Source of the DNA: Yanghanlia caeni
GTDB lineage: Bacteria > Pseudomonadota > Gammaproteobacteria > Burkholderiales > Burkholderiaceae_B
Direction: 5' to 3'
Length of the DNA: 64,000 bases
Assembly: GCA_030733815.1 (NCBI GenBank)
Contig: JAUZQE010000013.1
Span: forward strand, 23,274 to 87,273
Position 1 is the first letter of the stretch; every line of letters begins with the position of its first letter. The position numbers and the translations under genes are program-made. Of this stretch, positions 26,644 through 34,578 are shown piece after piece. The notes beneath the pieces were generated by a model. The model was not told the origin of the DNA. It worked only from the letters and a program-made list of their open reading frames with translations, and made no database searches.

Positions 26644-28880
26644 GGCGTGGACTCCTGTGATGCCGGCGGCGGCAACGGTTCCTCGATTTCAACCGCCGTT
26701 TCGCGGCGGCGCACCTGGCGCCACGCCACGGCCACACCCGTCGCAACAGCCGCCAGCACCAGCAGCAGCGGCCACCACACCGGCTCGTTCCACTTGCGCA
26801 GACTGGCCGCGCGCAGTTCGGGCGCGAGGCGGTAGTACTGCAGCGTATTGCGCACCATCTGCGACGGCTTGGCGTTGCCCACCCAGGCCTGATACGCGCC
26901 ACCCGAGGCGGGGTAGTAGCCGAACATCCAGGGCGCATCGCGCTGCACGATTTCGATCATGCGATGCACCAGTTCGTTCTTGCGCGGCCCGTCGTCAAGG
27001 AAACGCATTTCTTCAAACAGGCGGTCGAATTCGTCGTTCTGGTAATTGGCCGCGTTTTCGCCGCCACCCCCCGCCTTGGCATTGGGCCCGTACAGCAGGA
27101 ACAGGAAGTTCTCGGCGTCGGGGTAGTCGGCCACCCAGCCCCACATGAACATCTGTGCGCTACCGTTACGCATCTTGTCCTGAAAACGGTTGTAGTCGGT
27201 GGCGCGCACTTCCAGCTGAATGTTCAGGGCCGCCAGCTGGCGGCGCATCCAGTCGAGCATGGGACTCGAGCCCATGCCTCCCGCAGAATCGAAGTGCAGG
27301 ATCAGCGGACGCCCCGTCTGCGCGTCGCGCCCGTCGGGGTAGCCCGCTTCGGCCAGAAGGCGCCGCGCCTCGTCCAGCGGGCGCCGCTTGGGCCGGCCGT
27401 CTTCCAGTGTGTACACCTGGTGGTTCAGACCCTCCGGCAGCGGCCGGTGCCCGAGGATGCCCGGCGGCACCGGACCGTGGGCCGGCGTGCCTTGATCGTT
27501 CAGGAAGATTGCAATGAACTGCTCCCAATCGAAGGCAATGCTGAGGGCCTGACGCAGCTTGCGATTGCGTTCCTGCTGCTCGGGCGTGTCGCCGCGCCCC
27601 ACCACCGGATCGCGCCAATTGAAACCCAGGTAGAAAATCTGCGCTTCCGTGGTCGTGTGAATCTGGATACCGTGATCGGCATACAGCGCCGCCTTCTCGG
27701 CGGAATCGGACGCCGCCACCGTCATCGCCGCTCCGTAATCGCCGCGGCCCACTTCCGGGATGTCGTAATAGCCCTGGATGAACTTGCCCATCAGCGGCAC
27801 GCTTTCCTTTTCCAGATGAAAAACGGCCTTGTCGATGAAGGGCGTGAGCTGGCCGCAATCGGCCAGGAACCCGGCCTGCTCGTCACCCTCCTCGCCTTCA
27901 CAGGGGTAGGGCTCACCCCGGAAGTTCGGATTGCGTTCAAGGACGTGCCGGCGGTTGATGATCGACTCGGTGAGCATGAAGGGGCCGGTACCCACAGGCC
28001 AGGTGTTCAGCGACAGGCCGTGCTCGCTCATGCCGGGTTGCGTGTAGAAGCGGTCGGCTTCCCAGGGCACCGGCGCTGTAAACGTCATGGCCAGCCAGTA
28101 GCGAAACTGCGGGTATTTGCCGATCACGCGTATGCGTAACGTGTGTGAGTCGAGAGCCTCGACGCCTTCGAAACCATGCTCACGCAGATCGAGCCAGGGC
28201 CGGCGGTTCGGCGGCGTATCACCATACCGGGCTTCGAGTTCCTTGAGCCGTTCGCCGTATTCGCGCATGCCCACAACGTGCTCGGCCATCACGCCGAAGA
28301 TCGGCGAAATCACGCGCGGGCTGGCCAGGCGCCGAAAGGCGTACACGTAGTCGTCAGCCACCAGTTCCCGTGTGCCGGTTTCGGGAAAGTCGGTAATCGC
28401 ATAGCGGCCCGCGATGTCCTGCGGCGACATGGGCCAGTACAGCGGCGCGCCGGAAGCATCCTTCGCAAACGCCGGGTGTGGCTGGTACAGAATGCCGCGC
28501 CGGATGGGAATGTCGTACACGCTCACCGCAACCTGGGCGCCATCCGCATCGGGCGGCAACTCGCGCCCCTGCGCGTCGTAATAACGCGGCGACGCGATCT
28601 CGGTTGCCGTCTTGGGTATGAGTTCGTACGGCCGCTTCAAATAGTGATACCCGTACAGGGGCTCGTAAATCGAGTACGTGAACGGCGTTTCGTCGGTGGA
28701 ATACGAACTGGCCGGGTCAAGATACTTGGGCGAACGCTGCGTGAAGGCGGTGTGCAATACGTTGCGCTCGGCGTCATCGCGCGGGTACGGGCTGTTCACG
28801 GGCTCGCTGCCGCACCCCGCCAGCACCAGAATCGCCGCCAAGGCGGCGATACGCCGTACTGCCTTGTTGCCCGATCGCAT
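26640..28880 (-). CDS. yejA: Peptide ABC transporter substrate-binding lipoprotein
   Basis: This extracytoplasmic solute-binding protein has about 746 residues. The N-terminus MRSGNKAVRRIAALAAILVL ends in the lipobox LAGC, which predicts a lipoprotein. Family 5 SBP features include KYLDPASSYSTDETPFTYSI and the NRKLRQALSIAFDWEQF block. A second hydrophobic helix, WPLLLVLAAVATGVAVAW, lies near the C-terminus, followed by basic residues, so the protein may be anchored at both ends. I chose ATG 28880 over the TTG at 28919, because the signal peptide then starts cleanly. The gene is much longer than E. coli yejA (about 600 residues). Confidence 0.88.
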   Translation of the reverse strand: MRSGNKAVRRIAALAAILVLAGCGSEPVNSPYPRDDAERNVLHTAFTQRSPKYLDPASSYSTDETPFTYSIYEPLYGYHYLKRPYELIPKTATEIASPRYYDAQGRELPPDADGAQVAVSVYDIPIRRGILYQPHPAFAKDASGAPLYWPMSPQDIAGRYAITDFPETGTRELVADDYVYAFRRLASPRVISPIFGVMAEHVVGMREYGERLKELEARYGDTPPNRRPWLDLREHGFEGVEALDSHTLRIRVIGKYPQFRYWLAMTFTAPVPWEADRFYTQPGMSEHGLSLNTWPVGTGPFMLTESIINRRHVLERNPNFRGEPYPCEGEEGDEQAGFLADCGQLTPFIDKAVFHLEKESVPLMGKFIQGYYDIPEVGRGDYGAAMTVAASDSAEKAALYADHGIQIHTTTEAQIFYLGFNWRDPVVGRGDTPEQQERNRKLRQALSIAFDWEQFIAIFLNDQGTPAHGPVPPGILGHRPLPEGLNHQVYTLEDGRPKRRPLDEARRLLAEAGYPDGRDAQTGRPLILHFDSAGGMGSSPMLDWMRRQLAALNIQLEVRATDYNRFQDKMRNGSAQMFMWGWVADYPDAENFLFLLYGPNAKAGGGGENAANYQNDEFDRLFEEMRFLDDGPRKNELVHRMIEIVQRDAPWMFGYYPASGGAYQAWVGNAKPSQMVRNTLQYYRLAPELRAASLRKWNEPVWWPLLLVLAAVATGVAVAWRQVRRRETAVEIEEPLPPPASQESTP

Positions 28881-28915
28881 GACGCCGATACCCCAATGCA
28901 CGAAATGCGCCGGAA

Positions 28916-30538
28916 TCAAACCTCACCTCCCCAGGCCCGCTCGAGAAGGGTTGCATGGTACGCGGCGGGCACGGCCATGCCGGCCACGCCCAGACGCGCG
29001 CCTGCCGCCAACCGCGAATACAGAAAGGCATCAGCTACGAGTGGTGGCGCATGCCTGTGCAGCAAAACCGCCTGCATCAGCACGACCAGATCGGCGGCCA
29101 CCTTACGTGCCGCAGCTTCAAGCTCTTCAGCAGGCTGCTGCAGCTGGTTCTGCAGCGCCGCGATGCGCTTGAGCAGGTCGCCGCCGCCCGCTTCGGCACG
29201 CAGGCGGTCGAACAATGCTTGCGTGAGATCCGGATGCTTCTTCACGGCCCGCAACACGTCGAGACACATCACGTTCCCGGAACCCTCCCAGATGGAATTG
29301 ACGGGCGCTTCACGATACAGCCGCGCCAGCGGATAAGTTTCAACGTACCCGTTGCCACCCAGTGCCTCCATGGCTTCGGCAACCATGGTGATCGCACGTT
29401 TGCAGACCCAGAACTTGGCGGCCGGCGTCACGATGCGCGCGAGTGCGCGATCGAAGGCCGTACCGGCTTCACCGAGCCCCACCGCACGCGCAAGGCGCAG
29501 CCCCAATGCAACGGCGGCTTCCGTTTCGAGCGCCAGATCGGCCAGCACGCTGCGCATGAGCGCGTGCCGGATGAGGGACCGCCCAAACGCCAGGCGGTGG
29601 CGCGCATGATGCATGGCCTGCACGAGTGCAGCACGCATCAGTGCCGTACTGCCCAGCGCACAATCCAGCCGCGTATAGCCGGCCATCTCGGCCAGGGTGG
29701 CGATGCCGCGCCCCGGTTCAGCCACCAGCCGCCCCCAGGCATCGTGAAACTCGACTTCAGCGCTCGCGTTGGCGCGATTGCCAAGCTTGTCTTTCAACTG
29801 CATGACGCGCACGCCGTTGCGCTCGCCATCGGGAGCCCAGCGGGGCACGTAAAAACAGGTCGGCGCGCCATCAAGCTGCGCCAGCACCAGGTGCGCATCG
29901 GCACCGGGCACCGACATGAACCACTTGTGGCCCACCAGCCGGTACCCGCCCGAATCACCCTCGGCCCGCACGGCCCGCGTGCTCGTGCCGCGCAGGTCGG
30001 ACCCCCCCTGCTTCTCGGTGAGGCCCATGCCGATCAGCATGCTGCGTTTTTCGGTGGCCGGGCGGTCGGCCCGATCGTATTCAAGCCCCGACAGGGGAAC
30101 GCGCAACACCTCGGCCCACGATTCGCGCGCCAGGATAACGTGGGCAGCCGAAGTCATGGTGAGGGGGCACAAGGTGCAGGCCTCGATCTGCCCGTGCAGC
30201 AGAAAGGCAGCGGCGCGCGCAACGGAAGCGGGCGCATGCAGCCCCTGGGCCATGCCCATGTGCAGAAATTCGTGCCAGCCCGCGTGCATGACCACGTCAT
30301 CGGTACGCCGGCCCTGGCGGTCGTAGGCACGCAGCTGCGGCACGGCGCGATTCATTTCCGCAGCCAGTGCAATAATACGGGCACGCCCCAACTCACGACC
30401 GTACGCCGACAACGCCGGCGCAGCGGCCTGCGCGCCTTCGCGCGCCACCGCTTCCTGCAGGGCCGTGTCGGCTGCGTACAGGTTGTAGTCGGCCAGGTCG
30501 GGAACCTGGTTCGTCACTGCGTGAGTGGTCCATCCCAT
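28916..30538 (-). CDS. AidB-like acyl-CoA dehydrogenase
   Basis: The 540-residue flavoprotein fits the AidB/isovaleryl-CoA dehydrogenase-like group. It has the long N-terminal helical domain and the acyl-CoA dehydrogenase signature GMGLTEKQGGSDLR. GHKWFMSVPGADAHLVLAQ and the FAD/C-terminal region ALGGNGYVETYPLARLYREAPV are also present. AidB in E. coli is induced by alkylating agents and binds DNA; a 3-methyladenine glycosylase gene lies 2 kb away on the other strand, which may be coincidence. It is the first gene of the leftward group with yejABEF, 35 bases before yejA. Confidence 0.9.
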   Translation of the reverse strand: MGWTTHAVTNQVPDLADYNLYAADTALQEAVAREGAQAAAPALSAYGRELGRARIIALAAEMNRAVPQLRAYDRQGRRTDDVVMHAGWHEFLHMGMAQGLHAPASVARAAAFLLHGQIEACTLCPLTMTSAAHVILARESWAEVLRVPLSGLEYDRADRPATEKRSMLIGMGLTEKQGGSDLRGTSTRAVRAEGDSGGYRLVGHKWFMSVPGADAHLVLAQLDGAPTCFYVPRWAPDGERNGVRVMQLKDKLGNRANASAEVEFHDAWGRLVAEPGRGIATLAEMAGYTRLDCALGSTALMRAALVQAMHHARHRLAFGRSLIRHALMRSVLADLALETEAAVALGLRLARAVGLGEAGTAFDRALARIVTPAAKFWVCKRAITMVAEAMEALGGNGYVETYPLARLYREAPVNSIWEGSGNVMCLDVLRAVKKHPDLTQALFDRLRAEAGGGDLLKRIAALQNQLQQPAEELEAAARKVAADLVVLMQAVLLHRHAPPLVADAFLYSRLAAGARLGVAGMAVPAAYHATLLERAWGGEV

Positions 30539-30634
30539 GACGTGCCTCGTTGCCTCGTGTCAGACGCGGCCTGCAAGGTTGCACCTTCCAGGCCGCCGGG
30601 CTGCGAGAATGATACTACCTAAAGGAATTTCTGC

Positions 30635-31060
30635 TTGAGTACCCGAATCCTTGTCATCATTGCCGCATTGCTACTCATGGTTGGCGTCGCTGCCGGTGCG
30701 TTCGGCGCACACGGCCTCAGGGCGCATGTCTCTGCCGACATGCTGACAGTCTGGCAAACCGCCGTACTCTACCAGCTGATTCACGCACTGGGTCTGCTTG
30801 CCCTCGCCGCATTGCGCCCGCAGCTCGCCCGCGGCGCGGCAACGGCCGGCGCCAGTTTCCTGCTGGCCGGCATCGTGATCTTCAGTGGCAGCCTGTATGT
30901 GCTGGTGCTCACCGGCACGCGTGCCATCGGCGTCATCACCCCGGTGGGGGGCGTCTGCTTTCTGATCGGCTGGCTGCTGGTGGCACTGGCCGCCCTGCGT
31001 GCGCCGCGCGCCGAAGCTGTCAACCCCGACGCTTGCACTGGAGCCCGGCCTCATGCCTAA
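30635..31060 (+). CDS. DUF423 (YgdD-like) small membrane protein
   Basis: The 141-residue protein has four predicted helices. It carries the family marks GAFGAHGLRAHVSADMLTVW and WQTAVLYQLIHALGLLALA in the N-terminal half. The second half contains IVIFSGSLYVLVLTGTR and ITPVGGVCFLIGWLLV. The start is a TTG at 30635 supported by AAAGGAA nine bases upstream; no ATG is suitably placed. The function of DUF423 proteins is unknown. It is divergent from the acyl-CoA dehydrogenase gene and 30 bases ahead of pgl. Confidence 0.9.
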   Translation: MSTRILVIIAALLLMVGVAAGAFGAHGLRAHVSADMLTVWQTAVLYQLIHALGLLALAALRPQLARGAATAGASFLLAGIVIFSGSLYVLVLTGTRAIGVITPVGGVCFLIGWLLVALAALRAPRAEAVNPDACTGARPHA

Positions 31061-31090
31061 TAATGTGTGTCCGTCGCATCAGGAGGCACC

Positions 31091-31762
31091 ATGTGGCATG
31101 AACACTCCAGCCCCGAAGCCGGCATTCGAGCTCTGGCCCACGACATCGCGGCACGCATGCGCGCCCGGCTGCGCAGCGCGGGGCACTGCACCCTGGCAGT
31201 GTCGGGCGGCCGCTCGCCCGTAGCGCTGTTCCAGCAGCTGGCGCGCACCGACATCGACTGGCCCAACGTGTACGTGCAGCTGGTCGACGAACGCTACGTG
31301 CCGCCCGACCACCCCGACAGCAATGAAGGCCTGGTACGACACCATCTGCTCGGTGGGCGCGCAGCACACGCCCATTTTCTGGGTCTGTACCGGGCCGGTG
31401 CCTCCATCGATCAGGCCGTGGCTGCCGCCAACGACGAATTCCGCCCCATCGACCTGGCCATTCTGGGCATGGGCAACGACGGCCACACCGCCTCACTTTT
31501 CCCCGGCGCACGCCAGCTCGACGACGCCCTGGCGCCTCACGCGGCGCACTACTTGCATGTCACGCCGCCCCAGGCACCGCATGAACGCATCACGCTGAGC
31601 CTGGCAGCGCTGCGCACCTGCGGCCATCTGATTCTTTACATCACGGGGCCCGAAAAGCGCGGCATACTGCGCGAAGCGGAAAAAAAGATCGACAAGCGGC
31701 TGCCCGTCAGCTTTCTCGTCGCAGAACCGGGAGTCTCGCTCGATGTCCATTGGCACCCTTGA
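31091..31762 (+). CDS. pgl: 6-Phosphogluconolactonase
   Basis: It hydrolyses 6-phosphogluconolactone in the oxidative pentose-phosphate or Entner-Doudoroff route. The 223 residues show the NagB-like fold with LAVSGGRSPVALFQQLA, VQLVDERYVPPDHPDSN and the signature AILGMGNDGHTASLFPGA. The ATG at 31091 follows a strong AGGAGG; the track start upstream (31067) precedes this site. The gene overlaps glk by 20 bases, indicating a coupled pair for glucose entry. Confidence 0.95.
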   Translation: MWHEHSSPEAGIRALAHDIAARMRARLRSAGHCTLAVSGGRSPVALFQQLARTDIDWPNVYVQLVDERYVPPDHPDSNEGLVRHHLLGGRAAHAHFLGLYRAGASIDQAVAAANDEFRPIDLAILGMGNDGHTASLFPGARQLDDALAPHAAHYLHVTPPQAPHERITLSLAALRTCGHLILYITGPEKRGILREAEKKIDKRLPVSFLVAEPGVSLDVHWHP

Positions 31763-32711
31763 ACGCCCCCTGAAGATCGTCGGCGATATCGGCGGCACCC
31801 ATATCCGCTTTGCCCTGTGCCGAGGCGTTCACGACATCGGCCGGGTCTGGGTGCGGCGCACCACCGACTACCGCAATCTCGAAGCTCCCCTGCGCGAGTA
31901 CCTGTCACAGGAAGGCATGTCCGGCATAAAGACGGCCGTCATCGGCATGGCCAACCCCATCGCGGGCGACCAGATCCGCATGACAAACGCCGACTGGTCG
32001 TTTTCCATCGAAGCCACGCGGCGCGCGCTTGGGCTCGAACACCTCGTACTCATCAACGATTTTTCAGCGCTGGCGCTTTCGATTCCGCACCTGCCCGCCG
32101 ACGAGCTCGAGCTCATCGGCACCGGCCAGGCCGTGCGCAACACGCCAATCGGCATACTCGGGCCTGGAACGGGCCTGGGCGTTTCGGGTCTGATACCCGG
32201 CAGCGACGGCAAATGGATCGCGCTGGCCAGCGAAGGCGGGCACACCAGTTTTTCACCGTGCGACGAAACCGAAACCTGGCTGTGGGAAGAAGCCCGCAAG
32301 GTCTATGGCCACGTGTCGATGGAGCGCTTTCTTTCGGGCGCCGGCCTGCAATTCATTCACCGCTGCCTGAGCCGCAAGGCGGGCCTGCAGCCTGAAATGC
32401 TTTCGCCCGCCGATATCAGCGGCCGGGCGCTGAACGACGGCTGTCCGCGTTGCCTGCGCACGCTCGACATCTTCAGCGCCATTCTGGGCACCGCTGCAGC
32501 AAACCTGGCGCTCACATTGGGCGCGCGCGGGGGCATCTTTCTGGGTGGCGGAATCATTCCCAAGCTGGGCGACTACTTCACGCGTTCCCCCTTCCACGCC
32601 CGCTTCCACGACAAGGGCCGCTTCGGCGACTACCTGGCAGCCATTCCGGTGCATGTCATCCGCAGCCCCTACCCCGGCCTGGTCGGGGCAGCGGCACATC
32701 TGATCCATTAA
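31743..32711 (+). CDS. glk: Glucokinase
   Basis: It phosphorylates glucose with ATP. The 322 residues match the E. coli-type Glk (ASKHA fold): VGDIGGTHIRFALC (phosphate 1), VLINDFSALALS with the catalytic aspartate, GPGTGLGVSGLIPG, SEGGHTSFSPCDE and the adenosine-site GGIFLGGGIIPKLGD. It overlaps the 3' end of pgl by 20 bases. This suggests a working glucose 6-phosphate route, which is not universal in Alcaligenaceae. Confidence 0.95.
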   Translation: MSIGTLERPLKIVGDIGGTHIRFALCRGVHDIGRVWVRRTTDYRNLEAPLREYLSQEGMSGIKTAVIGMANPIAGDQIRMTNADWSFSIEATRRALGLEHLVLINDFSALALSIPHLPADELELIGTGQAVRNTPIGILGPGTGLGVSGLIPGSDGKWIALASEGGHTSFSPCDETETWLWEEARKVYGHVSMERFLSGAGLQFIHRCLSRKAGLQPEMLSPADISGRALNDGCPRCLRTLDIFSAILGTAAANLALTLGARGGIFLGGGIIPKLGDYFTRSPFHARFHDKGRFGDYLAAIPVHVIRSPYPGLVGAAAHLIH

Positions 32712-32725
32712 GTTAAGATCGGGGC

Positions 32726-33349
32726 ATGATGCTGCGTCTACCCCGTACCTTCTATCAGCGCCCCGCCACCGAAGTCGCGCCCGATCTGCTGGGCAAACTG
32801 CTGGTGCACCAAACAGACCTGGGCCTGCGCATCGGCCGCATCGTCGAGGTCGAAGCCTATCTGGGCCGCGAGGATCTCGCCGCCCATTCTTCAAAAGGCG
32901 TCACGCCGCGCACGCAAGTCATGTTCGGTGAGGCCGGCCACGCGTACGTGTATCTCATCTACGGCATGCACCACTGCATGAACGTGGTGACGGGCCCGGC
33001 GGGCAGCGGCTCGGCCGTGCTGCTGCGCGCACTGGAGCCCGTGCAGGGGCTGGACTGCGACACCCGGGGGCCGGGTCGGCTCGCACGTGCCATGGGCGTC
33101 GACAAACGCCATTACGGCACCGACCTTTGCACGTCCGGCAGCACGCTGCACCTGGCTGACGACGGGCACGTCATCCAGCACGTAAGCACGTCGGCCCGGA
33201 TTGGCGTACACTACGCCGGCGAGTGGGCCGACAAACCACTGCGGTTTTACGCCGCAGGGTCGAAATGGGTCTCCAAGGCACCCTCCAGCCGGGCAAAATC
33301 CGGCACAGCAAAGAAACCGCTTGCGCACACCAAAAAATTTGTGTTATAG
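32726..33349 (+). CDS. DNA-3-methyladenine glycosylase (AAG/MPG type)
   Basis: This base-excision enzyme removes alkylated purines. The 207 residues show the MPG pattern: LPRTFYQRPATEVAPDLLGK, then RIVEVEAYLGREDLAAHSSK with the catalytic glutamate, RTQVMFGEAGHAYVYLIYGM and the segment HHCMNVVTG. VLLRALEPVQG follows. The C-terminus has a basic tail (SSRAKSGTAKKPLAHTKK) that overlaps the tRNA-Arg promoter. It starts 14 bases after glk. Confidence 0.94.
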   Translation: MMLRLPRTFYQRPATEVAPDLLGKLLVHQTDLGLRIGRIVEVEAYLGREDLAAHSSKGVTPRTQVMFGEAGHAYVYLIYGMHHCMNVVTGPAGSGSAVLLRALEPVQGLDCDTRGPGRLARAMGVDKRHYGTDLCTSGSTLHLADDGHVIQHVSTSARIGVHYAGEWADKPLRFYAAGSKWVSKAPSSRAKSGTAKKPLAHTKKFVL

Positions 33350-33350
33350 T
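33321..33350 (+). promoter_or_regulatory. Predicted promoter of tRNA-Arg
   Basis: TTGCGC (33321-33326) and TATAGT (33345-33350) are 18 bases apart and end 13 bases before the mature tRNA. They sit inside the last codons of the glycosylase gene. Confidence 0.6.
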
Positions 33351-33363
33351 TCTTTTTCTTTAA

Positions 33364-33440
33364 GCGGCTGTAGCTCAGTTGGATAGAGTACTTGGCTACG
33401 AACCAAGGGGTCGTGGGTTCGAATCCTGCCAGCCGCGCCA
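33364..33440 (+). tRNA. tRNA-Arg (anticodon ACG)
   Basis: A 77-base cloverleaf is complete. The acceptor stem GCGGCTG pairs with CAGCCGC. The anticodon stem CTTGG/CCAAG carries loop CTACGAA (33396-33402) with anticodon ACG at 33398-33400. The T-arm is GTGGGTTCGAATCCTGC, and CCA is encoded at 33438-33440. The wobble A is expected to be edited to inosine by TadA, so it reads CGU, CGC and CGA. Confidence 0.97.
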
Positions 33441-33446
33441 TATTCC

Positions 33447-33480
33447 ACAAGGGGTTAGCTCAAACGGGCTAACCCCTTGT
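33447..33480 (+). terminator. Terminator of tRNA-Arg
   Basis: ACAAGGGGTTAGC (33447-33459) pairs perfectly over 13 bases with GCTAACCCCTTGT (33468-33480), followed by TTCG. The U-run is short, but stem and position directly after the tRNA are convincing. Confidence 0.8.
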
Positions 33481-33652
33481 TTCGTTGTACGGCCATGTTC
33501 GCATGCGACACATATGGTCGCACCCTGCCACTAAGCTTCTTCATGACATTCACGCTGGCGTTCACAAGACCCGGCCCGAATGCATTGCAGTCGCGCCGGT
33601 GGCGCGCGCAACGCGCCGGGCACCCCGAACGCACTGATACGGAGAAAAGCTC

Positions 33653-34180
33653 ATGGCCGCTATCACTGCTCACATTCTGATCGGCAGCCCGCACCCCAAC
33701 GACGGCGGGCTCAACGCGCGCCACAAACTCACGCTTTCGGAAGGCGATCGGCCCGCCTGGGCCCTGCAGAAGTTTCGTCGTACGGCATCGGGCGCATTGG
33801 CGCCACAGCGCATCGTATGGATTCCCACCGTTGAAAACATGCTCGAAGACGCGCTGCTGATGGCCGCCGTGCATGTCGTGGAATCCGAAGCCGTCAGAAC
33901 CCTGTTCAACGAGTTCAGCGGCAACCTCGACGCGAACCGGCTGCTCATGTACGACACATTCACAGACGATCAACGCCGGCAGCTGTACCAGGCCTGCAGG
34001 CAGATCAGGCAGTTTCCCAAGGTCATCCTGTGCATATTCGAAGGCTCGAGCATCGGCGCACAAATCAGCGCCTTGGAACATTACTCCATGCAGTGCGAAG
34101 TGCTGATGCCCGTGTATACGCGCATCTATTCCCACTGGTCGGGCGAAACGATCATCAAGGGTACGCTGCAGCCCGCGTAA
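33653..34180 (+). CDS. Hypothetical protein, no family recognised
   Basis: The 175-residue soluble protein has no signal peptide or membrane helix. It starts with GGAGAAAAGCTC as ribosome site. Notable segments are HILIGSPHPNDGGLNARHKL, IVWIPTVENMLEDALLMAAV and VILCIFEGSSIGAQISALEH. It has alternating hydrophobic strands and helices, suggesting a compact alpha/beta fold, and a high share of Gln/Arg in the middle. It stands alone after the tRNA terminator. I cannot assign a function. Confidence 0.72.
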   Translation: MAAITAHILIGSPHPNDGGLNARHKLTLSEGDRPAWALQKFRRTASGALAPQRIVWIPTVENMLEDALLMAAVHVVESEAVRTLFNEFSGNLDANRLLMYDTFTDDQRRQLYQACRQIRQFPKVILCIFEGSSIGAQISALEHYSMQCEVLMPVYTRIYSHWSGETIIKGTLQPA

Positions 34181-34228
34181 TACTCGAACCTGGCCACACC
34201 CGCCCGCCACACCGTAGAATCGGAAGCC

Positions 34229-34468
34229 ATGACAGGCGTGATTCTGATTCTGTGCGGTCTGGTGCTCATTGCAGCAACCTCGGTGGCCGGCTATCTGTTT
34301 CTGGCCGCCCGCTGCGGTCTGCCCGACGCTCCTGCCTGCAACGCCGACTTTTCGGCGCTCATTTCATACCTGATGATCGCCGACGAAGGTCTGCTGTTCT
34401 GGCTGGCGTGGGTGTTCGCCGTCTTCATGATCTGGGGCGGAGTCCGGCTGCGCGCCTCGGGCCGCTAA
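34229..34468 (+). CDS. Small membrane protein, unknown
   Basis: The 79-residue protein has two membrane helices, ILILCGLVLIAATSVAGYLF and LLFWLAWVFAVFMIWGGVRL. A short loop between them carries two cysteines (RCGLPDAPACNADF), so a periplasmic disulfide is possible. Codon use and spacing (48 bases after the previous gene) look genuine. No family is recognised. Confidence 0.6.
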   Translation: MTGVILILCGLVLIAATSVAGYLFLAARCGLPDAPACNADFSALISYLMIADEGLLFWLAWVFAVFMIWGGVRLRASGR

Positions 34469-34501
34469 AAGCAGCATCCCGGGCAGGGTCTTGGCGTGCG
34501 A

Positions 34502-34519
34502 ACCTAGTAGTTACCCTTA
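34502..34519. promoter_or_regulatory. ACCTAGTAGTTACCCTTA element upstream of the P450 gene
   Basis: This 18-base element ends 59 bases before the P450 start. A 16-of-18 match, ACCTAGTGATTACCCTTA, occurs at 57729-57746. The conserved blocks ACCTAGT and TTACCCTTA suggest a regulator site or a shared promoter type. The regulator is unknown. Confidence 0.4.
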
Positions 34520-34578
34520 GAATGATCGGCTGATTCCTGGAACGCCGCCTCGGGGCGGCCCTCACCGAGAAGCCGCCC

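Noticed and set aside
33364..33660. Integrated element at tRNA-Arg
   Set aside because: No integrase gene and no second copy of the tRNA 3' end appear in the window, so there is no direct sign of an integration event.
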